This document shows, in pieces, positions 35,392-44,465 of a stretch of DNA of 64,000 bases; position 1 is the first letter of the stretch, and every line of letters begins with the position of its first letter. The stretch comes from Balneolaceae bacterium (GTDB lineage: Bacteria > Bacteroidota > Rhodothermia > Balneolales > Balneolaceae). The position numbers and the translations under genes were made by a program. Where the stretch lies: NCBI GenBank assembly GCA_006969905.1, contig CP030887.1:1904001-1968000 (forward strand), in the 5' to 3' direction. The notes below the pieces were generated by a model. It made no database searches. It had not been told where the DNA came from and worked only from the letters and a program-made list of their open reading frames with translations.

Positions 35392-36507
35392 ATGGAAAAA
35401 AGAATAGCGGTTTTACCCGGAGATGGAATCGGGCCGGAAGTAATAAAACAGGCAAAGAAAGTACTGAAGGCAGTTGCCCATCGGCACAGGCATACTTTTA
35501 CGTATGACGTTGCTCTTGTAGGAGCAGCAGCCATTGATGAAACCGGGAACCCTTTACCTGAAGAGACGATCGATACTTGCAGGCAGGCTGATGCCGTTTT
35601 ATTCGGAGCGATAGGTGACCCGAAATATGATAACAACCCGAACGCCAAAGTCCGCCCGGAACAAGGATTATTGCAGTTAAGGAAAAGCCTGGGATTGTAT
35701 GCCAATATACGCCCGGTTCAATTGTACCCATCGTTAATTGAGAGATCGCCTTTAAAAGAAGACCGGATCAAAGGAACAGATTTAGTTGTATATCGCGAAT
35801 TGACGGGTGGAATTTATTTTGGAGAAAAGGGACGAGATGCTGAGGGTAAAATGGCCTTTGATAATTGTTCATACAGTATCTATGAGATTGAGCGGGTTGC
35901 AAAAATGGCTTTTGAAGCTGCACAACGCCGTAGGAAAAAACTGACTTTAGTGGATAAGGCAAATGTATTGGAAACTTCCCGCCTATGGCGCGAAACGGTA
36001 CAGGTATTGTCAATAAACTATCCTGATGTAGAAGTGGAGTATTTGTTTGTAGATAATGCCGCTATGCAAATCATCCAAAGGCCCAGCCAGTTTGATGTTA
36101 TCCTGACCGAAAACATGTTTGGGGATATTATATCTGATGAAGCAAGTGTAATCACCGGTTCTATCGGGTTATTACCATCAGCTTCGGTTGGGGAACAAAC
36201 TTCCTTGTTCGAACCCATACATGGCAGTTATCCCGAAGCTGCTGGAAAAGATATTGCAAATCCTGTTGCGGCGATCCTTTCAGTGGCTTTACTTCTTGAG
36301 AATTTAGAGATGCACAAAGAAGCCGCTGCTGTTCGTAAAGCAGTACAACGTACGATTGATCATGGTTTGGTGACACCCGACCTGAATCCAAATAGTCACG
36401 TAAGTTGCTCCAAAGTAGGGGATGTGATCAGTCTCCTCATCGAAACGGATATTCCATCCGAAACTACCTTCGAGAATCTTTTTGAAGGGAGTTTGCCGTT
36501 TATTTGA
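35392..36507 (+). CDS. leuB: 3-isopropylmalate dehydrogenase
   Basis: A 371-residue NAD-dependent oxidative decarboxylase. VLPGDGIGPEV is at the N-terminus, substrate-binding RELTGGIYFGEKG is near 130-142, and the metal-binding ENMFGDIISDEAS is near 241-253. The late HGSYPEAAGKDIANP gives cofactor contacts. It is the last gene of the leu operon. No hairpin terminator is seen in the 65-bp spacer before the LamG gene. Confidence 0.97.
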   Translation: MEKRIAVLPGDGIGPEVIKQAKKVLKAVAHRHRHTFTYDVALVGAAAIDETGNPLPEETIDTCRQADAVLFGAIGDPKYDNNPNAKVRPEQGLLQLRKSLGLYANIRPVQLYPSLIERSPLKEDRIKGTDLVVYRELTGGIYFGEKGRDAEGKMAFDNCSYSIYEIERVAKMAFEAAQRRRKKLTLVDKANVLETSRLWRETVQVLSINYPDVEVEYLFVDNAAMQIIQRPSQFDVILTENMFGDIISDEASVITGSIGLLPSASVGEQTSLFEPIHGSYPEAAGKDIANPVAAILSVALLLENLEMHKEAAAVRKAVQRTIDHGLVTPDLNPNSHVSCSKVGDVISLLIETDIPSETTFENLFEGSLPFI

Positions 36508-36572
36508 TACAGAATATTTGTACATTAGGGGTGTAATTTTCCACAGCTTAAGTAAACCTATTTGGTGATGAC

Positions 36573-39008
36573 ATGAAAGCAAAGGGATTATCTCTCCTGA
36601 TCCTAGTTTTTGGTTTAACAATCAATAAAGCCACTGCCTCTTTTTTCATAATCCATTCATCAGATAGTGTTAAGATAGTACCAGACACTTTAGTGGCCTA
36701 TTATCCATTTAGTGGTAGTGCTTCGGATTCCAGTGGATTTGGTAATGATGGGGTAGTTTATGGAGCCCAACTGACTAAAGATCGGTTTGGTAATCCCAAT
36801 AGCGCTTATAAGTTTGATGGAGGCTGGGACTATATATCTATTCCTCATAAGGAAAACTTTAGCTCTCCACAAAAGACAGTTAATTTCTGGTTTAAGAAAT
36901 CTGGTTCAACAATTGATGTAAATAGTAGGGGGACATACGGTGAGGGATTGGCATTTAAATCGTTTGACACAGGTATTGACAGAGAATTTGGGATAGAGAT
37001 ATTTGGAGCTGAAGCTCCATATGATTTGTCATTTAGTGTTGGATCAATTGCTGGGCAAAAAAACATTGCAGCCAGAAAAGATAGCTCCATCCTCCCGGGT
37101 ATTTGGTATCAGGTTACTGCAGTTATAGATTCAACCTCAATTTCACTTTATTTAGATGGTACAAAAGTTGATTCTACAGAGTATTCAGGTGGCTTGTTTA
37201 GAAATAGTGCTCCAGTGGTACTTGGAAAGGTGTCAGTGAATTCAATTCGGGAAAGATATTTGCAAGGGTATATTGATGATTTTCGCATGTATAATTATGC
37301 ACTTTCTGATGTAGCAATTAAAAACCTTTACGCAGAAAAAGGGTGGCCAAATACGAAGTATGTAATACCAGACACTTTAGTTGCTTATTATCCATTTAGC
37401 GGGAGTGCAGAGGATGTAAGTGGATTTGGAAACCACGGAGAGGCATTTGGTGCTTCACTCACTCGAGATAGATTCGGTAATGAAAACAGTGCTTTTAAAT
37501 TTGATGGTTTTGATGATTTTATTGAAATCCCTCATAACTCAATCTATAATACAGACGTAAAAACTGTAGCATTTTGGTTTAAGAAGACATCTTTTGAAAT
37601 AGAAGAATCTTATGGAATAAATGTTGAAGGTTTAGTGTGGAAGGCATTTGATACAGGCTTCACAAGGGATTACAGCTTTTCAATTGGAAATGCCACTTCT
37701 CCATTTGACATTTACAACAATGTAGGTAATGGTGCAGATGAATTATTAGGTAACAGGATAGAAGATAGAATTGAGCCACATAAATGGTATCACGTTGTTG
37801 GAATTGTTGATTCAGTGAAATCTATACTATTTTTAAACGGTGAAGTGATTCAAACAATTGAGAAAGGCTGGGCGAATGTACACTCAAATGCTCCCATTTC
37901 GATTGGTAAATCTTCATTAGCTTCTGAAACTCCTCGTTATTTTACAGGAATCATCGATGATCTAGAGATTTATAACTATGAATTAAGTGATAGCACAGTT
38001 ATGAATCTATATACAGAGGGAGGATGGCCTTCAACAAAGGATTCAGTTATTGTTCCTAATGATACTCTTGCGGCTTTTTATCCATTTAACGGTGATGCCT
38101 CCGATTCAAGTGGGTATGGTAATCATGGACAAGTATTTGGTGCGAGCCTTACATCAGACAGGTTTGGAAAGAATGGGTTTGCATATCACTTTGATGGAAA
38201 TGATGACTTCATAGAAATAAGTAATCCACAAATGCTACATTCCAAAAAGAATTTGTCTGTATCATTTTGGGCAAAAGGTACTTCCTCTGATTCTTCAATC
38301 ACTGGCATAATCACAAAAACCAATATGCAACCTTTTGGAGTGGGAATTGATGATGGGGGCAGAATACTTTTCAGTATAAGTGACGATAATATCCCATTAA
38401 ACATGGTGATAAAAGATATAAATACAAATGGTGATGAATGGTATCAATATGTGGCTGTTTTCAAAGCTGGGGAGTATATGAGGCTATTTCAAAATGGAAC
38501 TGAGGTAGGCACACTATATGGAAGTATTCCTCTTTCTATGGATGTTACTCCTGATAACGTATTAATCGGAGCAACCAGGATTGCAACAGAATCAGATATT
38601 GATACATTATTCTTTAAAGGTGATATTGATGAGATTCGCTTTTACAATCATGATTTAAGCCCTGAAGAGGTAGCGTTTCTTTATCAAATGGAATCAGAAC
38701 TACCATTAGGGCCTTTAAGGAATGAGGGATTGGAGGATATTCCACAGAAGTATAAACTTTATCAAAACTACCCAAACCCCTTTAACCCAACCACAGTAAT
38801 CCCTTTCGATATTCCTAAAAGTGATTTTGTTGAAATCAAGATATATGATATAAATGGGCGGTTGGTTTTAGAACTATTATCTGAATTCAAAGTTGCTGGC
38901 ACACATGAAATTAGTTTTAATGCAGGCTCCTTGGCTTCAGGAATATATTTTTATCAATTGAAAACCGATAGATTCATTTCTACAAAAAAGCTGACTCTCA
39001 TCAAGTAA
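36573..39008 (+). CDS. Secreted protein with three LamG domains and a type IX sorting domain
   Basis: 811 residues. A signal peptide (about 1-23) is followed by three LamG/concanavalin-like repeats of about 230 residues, each opening with DTLVAYYPFSGSA-like sequence and ending IDDFRMYNY-like sequence. The C-terminal domain (about 735-811) has YPNPFNPTTVIPF and ends KKLTLIK, the usual type A sorting signal for type IX secretion. It is likely exported and surface-bound, possibly adhesive or glycan-binding. It is more AT-rich than the leu genes and has no catalytic domain. Confidence 0.85.
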   Translation: MKAKGLSLLILVFGLTINKATASFFIIHSSDSVKIVPDTLVAYYPFSGSASDSSGFGNDGVVYGAQLTKDRFGNPNSAYKFDGGWDYISIPHKENFSSPQKTVNFWFKKSGSTIDVNSRGTYGEGLAFKSFDTGIDREFGIEIFGAEAPYDLSFSVGSIAGQKNIAARKDSSILPGIWYQVTAVIDSTSISLYLDGTKVDSTEYSGGLFRNSAPVVLGKVSVNSIRERYLQGYIDDFRMYNYALSDVAIKNLYAEKGWPNTKYVIPDTLVAYYPFSGSAEDVSGFGNHGEAFGASLTRDRFGNENSAFKFDGFDDFIEIPHNSIYNTDVKTVAFWFKKTSFEIEESYGINVEGLVWKAFDTGFTRDYSFSIGNATSPFDIYNNVGNGADELLGNRIEDRIEPHKWYHVVGIVDSVKSILFLNGEVIQTIEKGWANVHSNAPISIGKSSLASETPRYFTGIIDDLEIYNYELSDSTVMNLYTEGGWPSTKDSVIVPNDTLAAFYPFNGDASDSSGYGNHGQVFGASLTSDRFGKNGFAYHFDGNDDFIEISNPQMLHSKKNLSVSFWAKGTSSDSSITGIITKTNMQPFGVGIDDGGRILFSISDDNIPLNMVIKDINTNGDEWYQYVAVFKAGEYMRLFQNGTEVGTLYGSIPLSMDVTPDNVLIGATRIATESDIDTLFFKGDIDEIRFYNHDLSPEEVAFLYQMESELPLGPLRNEGLEDIPQKYKLYQNYPNPFNPTTVIPFDIPKSDFVEIKIYDINGRLVLELLSEFKVAGTHEISFNAGSLASGIYFYQLKTDRFISTKKLTLIK

Positions 39009-39022
39009 CGCAGAGTTATTAC

Positions 39023-39991
39023 CTACATATTCTCGAAAAACCAAAAACCGTCAATGATGTCAAGGTAGACTCCGTCAAATCCGGCATCCAGAATTTTTTG
39101 GGTGTAAGAGTCAGGGGTACCATAAATAACCCGTTTCCATTCCTCGTCCCAGTATCTGACTTTGTAGTTACCTTCCCATTCGGGATTTTCCTTCACCAGC
39201 CAATCCGGGAAGCCTTCAGTCCAATAATCTTTCCAATAGAATCGATAGTCTTCTGCTTCTCCAATACTCATATAAGAGATAAGCAGTCGCTGACCTCCGT
39301 TTGCTTTGGTCCTGATCCGGTTTAAATCATCACTAGTGAGTATCTCGTCCCAGAAAAAAGCATCCATTATAATCAGGTCATAATTAAGGCTAGCCAGGGA
39401 ATCCAGTAGCTGATCTTTTGTTTTAAAATTCTGATAGTTCAACAAATACAAGAAGTTTTTTGCATCATGCACAGAGGTAATATCCCGGTTATTTTCATTA
39501 GGGATTATTTCCGGGTAGCCGGGTACCTGATCTAAATCACGTGAGTTCGCTGCGAAGGATATATACTCAAATTCCCTGTTCTTTCTGTATGAATGGTCTA
39601 CTTTGTCAACATCAATAACATAATCTGTTATAAGAACTGGAATTTCATTTTGTTTACCCAGTTCCAGGTAACCTTTTATGTAGTGGTGATCGTCAGCAGG
39701 GGTTTCTTCATAATCCATATTGTAACCAAAAAGCAGGTTCTCCTGGCCAAGAGCATTTATTGCATTAAGGTAATCTTCAACTATTTTCCCGGAATGAGTA
39801 CTATCCAGTGACAAAAGTTCATGCCCATTTTGAGGGATGATAATAAAGTCAGAATCCTGCGCACGGGCGAATTCACCGATTTCGATAACGAAACGCCTCA
39901 TTTCCTGCCTGTAATCCACTCTCTGGACGGTCGAATCAGAAGAGCAATAAAACAATACAATCACAAACAAGAGTTTGGTGATAGAATTCAT
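39023..39991 (-). CDS. GH114-like (TM1410 family) lipoprotein, putative glycosidase
   Basis: 322 residues with a short lipoprotein signal (VIVLFYC). The TIM-barrel domain resembles the MJ1477/TM1410 and GH114 endo-alpha-1,4-polygalactosaminidase families: LIIMDAFFWD, LLISYMSIGEAEDYR, WEGNYKVRYWDEEWK and DGVYLDIIDGFWF near the C-terminus with the acidic residues expected in the barrel. Activity on galactosamine polymers is family knowledge; the real substrate is unknown. It is convergent with the LamG gene, 14 bases apart. Confidence 0.82.
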   Translation of the reverse strand: MNSITKLLFVIVLFYCSSDSTVQRVDYRQEMRRFVIEIGEFARAQDSDFIIIPQNGHELLSLDSTHSGKIVEDYLNAINALGQENLLFGYNMDYEETPADDHHYIKGYLELGKQNEIPVLITDYVIDVDKVDHSYRKNREFEYISFAANSRDLDQVPGYPEIIPNENNRDITSVHDAKNFLYLLNYQNFKTKDQLLDSLASLNYDLIIMDAFFWDEILTSDDLNRIRTKANGGQRLLISYMSIGEAEDYRFYWKDYWTEGFPDWLVKENPEWEGNYKVRYWDEEWKRVIYGTPDSYTQKILDAGFDGVYLDIIDGFWFFENM

Positions 39992-40050
39992 AGCTGTTAA
40001 TTTGGGGTAAATTCACTTAATAGTCCCACAACTTTATACAACACATATCA

Positions 40051-42000
40051 TTGCAGGAACTTTTTAAAAAAGCCGAAGAGAATTTACAAAAATACTGGGG
40101 TTTCGACAGCTTTAGATCAGGACAGGATAAAGCAGTGGAATCAGTATTGGCCGGAAAGAAAACATTGGTGCTTTTTCCTACAGGTGGAGGAAAATCATTA
40201 TGCTTCCAGGTGCCTGCAACTGTGTTTGAAGGACTGACATTAGTTATTTCCCCGTTGGTTGCTCTCATGCAGGATCAGGTAGAGCAATTGAAGGCAAAGG
40301 GAGTTTCCGCAACCTTTATTAACAGTACTATTCCGAATTATGAAGTCGAACAGCGCCTGATAAATGCAAGAAATGGAATGTATAAGCTTCTTTATTGCGC
40401 ACCTGAACGGCTCTCTTCTGAGTTGTTTCAGTTCGAACTTGAAGGTCTTGGTGTTGAGATGGTAGCCATAGATGAAGCGCATTGTATCTCGGAGTGGGGA
40501 CATGATTTTCGGCCTGCGTACCGGGATATTAGAAGTTCACTGCAGGTATTGCCCGATTCTACACGATGGATAGCTTTGACAGCATCAGCTACCCCTGAGG
40601 TCCAACAGGATATTCTGGAGAACCTTCAATTTGAGGAAGCGAATATTCTTGCTAAAGGCTTTGAACGCCCCAATTTAAAGTGGTGGGTGGTTCATACATC
40701 CAAGAAGAGAGAGAAACTAATTGAGTCCGTAGAGAAAGCATCTAAAAAAGGAGACGGACTTATATACGGAGGAACCCGGAAGAACTGTGAATACTGGGCC
40801 GGTTTTTTCTCAAAAAAGGGACTTTCTTCCGAGCCATACCATGCCGGGATTGATGCTGAGCTACGTAAGGAGGTCCAACAACGCTGGATATCAGGTGAAA
40901 CCCCGTTGGTTGTTGCCACCAATGCATTTGGTATGGGTATTGATAAACCTGATTGCAGGTATGTGATCCATGATGAGATGCCATACTCGCTGGAAGCCTA
41001 CTACCAGGAGGCTGGCCGTGCCGGCAGGGATGGGGAAGAGGCATTCCCTGTTTTACTGTACAAAGAATCAGATTTTATAGCTGCTGAAAATCGATTGAAG
41101 AAAAGTTATCCAACCCGTGAGGAATTCGAGAAAGTGTACCAGGCTTTGTGCGATTCTTTCCACATGGCAGTGGGATCATTTATGGAAGAACCACGACTTC
41201 TTGATTTGGATAATGTAGCATTAAGATCGAGGTTATCACCTTCGGTTTGCCGTTCGGTAATTCGGTTGTTGAACCAGTTTAATGTTATTGCTTTGCAGGA
41301 AGAGGTTAAGGCTGCATTCGCGATCCAGTTTATGCTCAGCAGGGAAATGCTCCAGAAGTTTAAAGAACGATGTAAAAATCCGGAGAAAGCAGAATTCGTG
41401 GATAAACTGGAGCGGCTGCTTGGGGCCAATTCCTTTTCAGACCTGGCAGAGATTGAAGAGGAAACCATTTTAAAAAAGCTGGAAGTAAACCGGAACACAT
41501 TAGTTAAAGCCTTAAATGTATTGATGCAGAGCGATCAGATACTGGCTTACCATGTCATGAAAGAACGGGATGTGGTGAAAGTGATTGAAGCAAGGTCATC
41601 AAAATTACCCTTGAGTAAGGACCAGGTAGAAAGACATCGTAATGTGCTGCTTTCAAAGCTGGATATGATGAATCGTTTCATTAACACTACCGGATGCAGA
41701 GAAGTTTTTCTGCGAAACTATTTCGGGGATACGGGAGCATCAGATTGCGGGCATTGCGACAATTGCCTTAACCAGGAAGGTTCAAAAACCAATGCTGCTG
41801 TTACAGAAGACAAGATTAGTAAAGTTCTTGAGATGATTAAAGAAGAACCAATTTCAGCTTTACAGGTTAGCAGGGATCTTGGTTATTCCAAAGAAGAAAT
41901 ACGGCTCATTTTCAGGTTCCTGGTAAGTGAGGGGAAAATCAAAGCTTTTGATGAAGCTCCGGGATATTACTCGTTATCCAGTGAGTCTGCACGGTTCTGA
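40051..42000 (+). CDS. recQ: ATP-dependent DNA helicase RecQ
   Basis: A 649-residue 3'-5' helicase. Walker A is TGGGKS (44-49), the DEAH box 141-144 is followed by HCISEWGHDFRPAY, and motif VI is GRAGRDG. The zinc-binding RecQ-Ct domain has Cys548 and CGHCDNC (about 567-573). A winged-helix C-terminus follows; no HRDC domain is apparent. The only sensible start is TTG at 40051, since a stop lies in frame at 40021 with no ATG between. Its 3' end overlaps the convergent DUF4296 gene by 34 bases. Confidence 0.95.
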   Translation: MQELFKKAEENLQKYWGFDSFRSGQDKAVESVLAGKKTLVLFPTGGGKSLCFQVPATVFEGLTLVISPLVALMQDQVEQLKAKGVSATFINSTIPNYEVEQRLINARNGMYKLLYCAPERLSSELFQFELEGLGVEMVAIDEAHCISEWGHDFRPAYRDIRSSLQVLPDSTRWIALTASATPEVQQDILENLQFEEANILAKGFERPNLKWWVVHTSKKREKLIESVEKASKKGDGLIYGGTRKNCEYWAGFFSKKGLSSEPYHAGIDAELRKEVQQRWISGETPLVVATNAFGMGIDKPDCRYVIHDEMPYSLEAYYQEAGRAGRDGEEAFPVLLYKESDFIAAENRLKKSYPTREEFEKVYQALCDSFHMAVGSFMEEPRLLDLDNVALRSRLSPSVCRSVIRLLNQFNVIALQEEVKAAFAIQFMLSREMLQKFKERCKNPEKAEFVDKLERLLGANSFSDLAEIEEETILKKLEVNRNTLVKALNVLMQSDQILAYHVMKERDVVKVIEARSSKLPLSKDQVERHRNVLLSKLDMMNRFINTTGCREVFLRNYFGDTGASDCGHCDNCLNQEGSKTNAAVTEDKISKVLEMIKEEPISALQVSRDLGYSKEEIRLIFRFLVSEGKIKAFDEAPGYYSLSSESARF

Positions 42001-42332
42001 ATTTCTTCAATCCGGTTGAGTTCTTTTTTTAACCGGGCTATTACAGTATCTACCCTGCGTTGCTGATCTTCAATTTGAGCCTGATAGTATCGGTGAGCTT
42101 CCATGAATTGTTCTCCATCCACATCGTACTTAACGAGTACTTCATCGTATAAGGAATCAATTATCGCGAACGAAACTTTCTGGTTTTGGTATACTTTCAG
42201 TAATTCCATCTCTGTAAAAACATCAATATACAAAGCCTCGTTGAGCAGGTTTTCCGGCTTGGGAATGATCTCCTTTTCTTTACAGGCTGAAGCAATAATC
42301 AACAAAAAAAAAGCAGTTATAATTATCCGCAA
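41967..42332 (-). CDS. DUF4296 lipoprotein
   Basis: 121 residues with lipobox IIASAC. KPENLLNEALYIDVFTEMELL is the DUF4296 signature, and the C-terminal half is a charged coiled-coil helix. The family is restricted largely to Bacteroidota and relatives; function unknown. It sits 5 bases after the SDR gene on the same strand and overlaps the recQ 3' end. Confidence 0.88.
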   Translation of the reverse strand: MRIIITAFFLLIIASACKEKEIIPKPENLLNEALYIDVFTEMELLKVYQNQKVSFAIIDSLYDEVLVKYDVDGEQFMEAHRYYQAQIEDQQRRVDTVIARLKKELNRIEEIQNRADSLDNE

Positions 42333-42337
42333 AACAG

Positions 42338-43054
42338 CTAACCGGGAGATTTCGGGTTCAAAGGTCGCAATACTATCTCATTAATTAGATAATTATCGGG
42401 GGTTTCTAAAACATGAAGTACAGAAGAAGAAACATCTTCAGGCTGCATCATGTTTGAATGCAAATCCACCTCATCAATATTGTCAAAGAAATGAGTAGCA
42501 ATAGAACCCGGGAAAAAGCATGTGACTTTTATACCATCATGTCGTAGTTCTTTATAAAGTGCATCACTAAATCCTCTAAGCCCGAATTTTGTGGCATTGT
42601 AGGCAGAGATTTTTGGGTTACCCATCAAACCGGCAATAGATGCGATATTTATAATGTGTGTCACATTCTCATTTTCTTTCATGTGGGGGACAATCAAACG
42701 TGTTATATAAAAAACACCTGATAAGTTCACATTCAGCATTTTGTGCCATTCATCAAGATTTAACTCATCCACATTGGCAAAATATCCTAACCCGGCATTA
42801 TTAATGAGTACATCCGGAAGGTGCTTAGGTCCGAATGTAGAATCCACCCAGTTTTGTACATCCTCTGGTTTTGTAATATCAAGTGTTATAGGTTTAAATA
42901 AAGCACCTAAAAGCTCATGAAGTTTATTCAGTTTTTCAGTACTTCTTGCAATGCCATAAACGGTAGCGCCCCGCTCAACCAGGTCTTTGGAAAATTGAGC
43001 ACCAATTCCACTACTTGCTCCGGTTATAATGGCTATTTTAGAATTGAGATTCAT
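42338..43054 (-). CDS. Short-chain dehydrogenase/reductase
   Basis: 238 residues. Cofactor loop TGASSGIG (12-19), NNAG (about 86-89) and catalytic YNATK (about 151-155) preceded by Ser in NIASIAG. It is a classical SDR of unknown substrate, probably NADP-dependent. The first gene of a two-gene unit with the DUF4296 lipoprotein, transcribed divergently from coaX across a 51-bp spacer. Confidence 0.92.
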   Translation of the reverse strand: MNLNSKIAIITGASSGIGAQFSKDLVERGATVYGIARSTEKLNKLHELLGALFKPITLDITKPEDVQNWVDSTFGPKHLPDVLINNAGLGYFANVDELNLDEWHKMLNVNLSGVFYITRLIVPHMKENENVTHIINIASIAGLMGNPKISAYNATKFGLRGFSDALYKELRHDGIKVTCFFPGSIATHFFDNIDEVDLHSNMMQPEDVSSSVLHVLETPDNYLINEIVLRPLNPKSPG

Positions 43055-43105
43055 AGTAAGCTGAGTATTTTGTATTCTTAATAGGTAAGAATGTAATACA
43101 AAAAG

Positions 43106-43855
43106 ATGAGCGATATCGATTCATTTGAGATAAAACGAACACTTTTTATGGATGTGGGAAACTCTTCTATAAAGGGAGCATTCTACAAAGATGATGAATG
43201 GGTAAACCTGCACCCTAAAGGGGTTACAAGTGCAGCTGATTTTATCGAGTGGATAAAAGTGAGGAGCAAGAGCTTTGACAGCATTTTGATTGCCAGTGTT
43301 CGGGTTGATATCACAAATGCCTTAAAGGATGCGCTGAGTATGTTTGAAATTAAAATGATAACTATTCATGACGTTCCTGATTACAAAATTGATTACAAAA
43401 CGCCTAAAACACTGGGAGTTGATCGATACCTTGGTTGTTTGGGTGCCATTCAACATACTTCAAAAGGGGTGGTAGTAATTGACGGAGGCAGTGCTTGTAC
43501 TTTAGACTATATGGCAGCAGATGGGGTGTATCATGGGGGAGTAATAATGCCCGGATTGAACCTGATATTGAATGTATTCCGTGAAAAAGCACCAGAACTG
43601 CCATTAGTTGAATTAGGCATTCCGAAAGAATGGCCGGGTAAAAGTACCCAGGAATCGTTGCAATGGGGTCAGGCAGGGGTATTCAGAGATGGAATTAAAG
43701 CCATGCTTACCAGGTACAGAGAGCACTTCGGAGACTTTGATTTATACCTGACCGGAGGAGATGCAAAAGATATTTCATCACTTATTGATGAAGAACACAT
43801 TGTAAGGCTAAACCTTGTGTTTGATGGGATGAAAGTGCTTATAAGCCCCCACTAA
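43106..43855 (+). CDS. coaX: Type III pantothenate kinase
   Basis: A 249-residue ASKHA-fold kinase for the first step of coenzyme A synthesis. The phosphate motif is MDVGNSSIKGAF (15-26), followed by substrate-binding TPKTLGVDRYLG and DGGSACTLDYM with the catalytic Asp. It acts in the cytoplasm and is not inhibited by CoA (family knowledge). Its last 17 bases overlap the convergent udk gene. A start further downstream at the kinase motif is unlikely, as the extra N-terminal residues are charged and soluble. Confidence 0.94.
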   Translation: MSDIDSFEIKRTLFMDVGNSSIKGAFYKDDEWVNLHPKGVTSAADFIEWIKVRSKSFDSILIASVRVDITNALKDALSMFEIKMITIHDVPDYKIDYKTPKTLGVDRYLGCLGAIQHTSKGVVVIDGGSACTLDYMAADGVYHGGVIMPGLNLILNVFREKAPELPLVELGIPKEWPGKSTQESLQWGQAGVFRDGIKAMLTRYREHFGDFDLYLTGGDAKDISSLIDEEHIVRLNLVFDGMKVLISPH

Positions 43856-44465
43856 GCTTATTACGGATAAGAGAAAGTACCATTTCTAAGGCTACTTTAT
43901 TTTTACCGCCCCTTGGTATGATTATATCTGCATATCTTTTGCTGGGCTGTACAAATTCAAGGTGCATAGGCCGTACAAACTTTTGATACTGTTCTAAAAC
44001 ACTTTCTACAGATCTGCCTCTTTTATCAATGTCTCGTTTCAGCCTTCTCAGTAAACGGATATCATCATCCGTATCTACAAATATTTTAACATCCATTCGT
44101 TCCAAAAGCTCGGGCTCACTAAAAATGAGAATCCCGTCAATCAATATTACGTCTTTCGGGGTAAGGGTTATGGATTCAGATTTGCGGGTGTGTTCAGCGA
44201 AGTCATATTGTGGAACTTCCACCGGGTAGCCTTTAATTAGAGCATCCAGGTGGCGGATCAGCAATTCGGTTTCCAGTGAAGCAGGATGATCAAAGTTCTG
44301 CTTCATCCGTTCCTTAAGGGGAAGGTGTTTTAAGTCTCTATAGTATGAATCATGTTCCAAAAGGAGTAAACGATCCTGTCCAAGAGCTTCACAAATGTGC
44401 TGTACAACAGTGGTTTTGCCTGATCCACTACCTCCTGCAACTCCGATAATTAATGGCTTACTCAT
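43839..44465 (-). CDS. udk: Uridine kinase
   Basis: A 208-residue P-loop kinase phosphorylating uridine and cytidine. P-loop GGSGSGKTT (11-19), DSYYRDL (about 40-46), NFDHPASLE and PQYDFAEHTR for nucleoside binding. Its ATG overlaps the stop of the amidase gene (4 bases), so the two are coupled. Confidence 0.95.
   Translation of the reverse strand: MSKPLIIGVAGGSGSGKTTVVQHICEALGQDRLLLLEHDSYYRDLKHLPLKERMKQNFDHPASLETELLIRHLDALIKGYPVEVPQYDFAEHTRKSESITLTPKDVILIDGILIFSEPELLERMDVKIFVDTDDDIRLLRRLKRDIDKRGRSVESVLEQYQKFVRPMHLEFVQPSKRYADIIIPRGGKNKVALEMVLSLIRNKLSGGL

Noticed and set aside
35337-35731. Leftward ORFs inside leuD and leuB
   Set aside because: They are antisense shadows of well-conserved enzymes with intact motifs.
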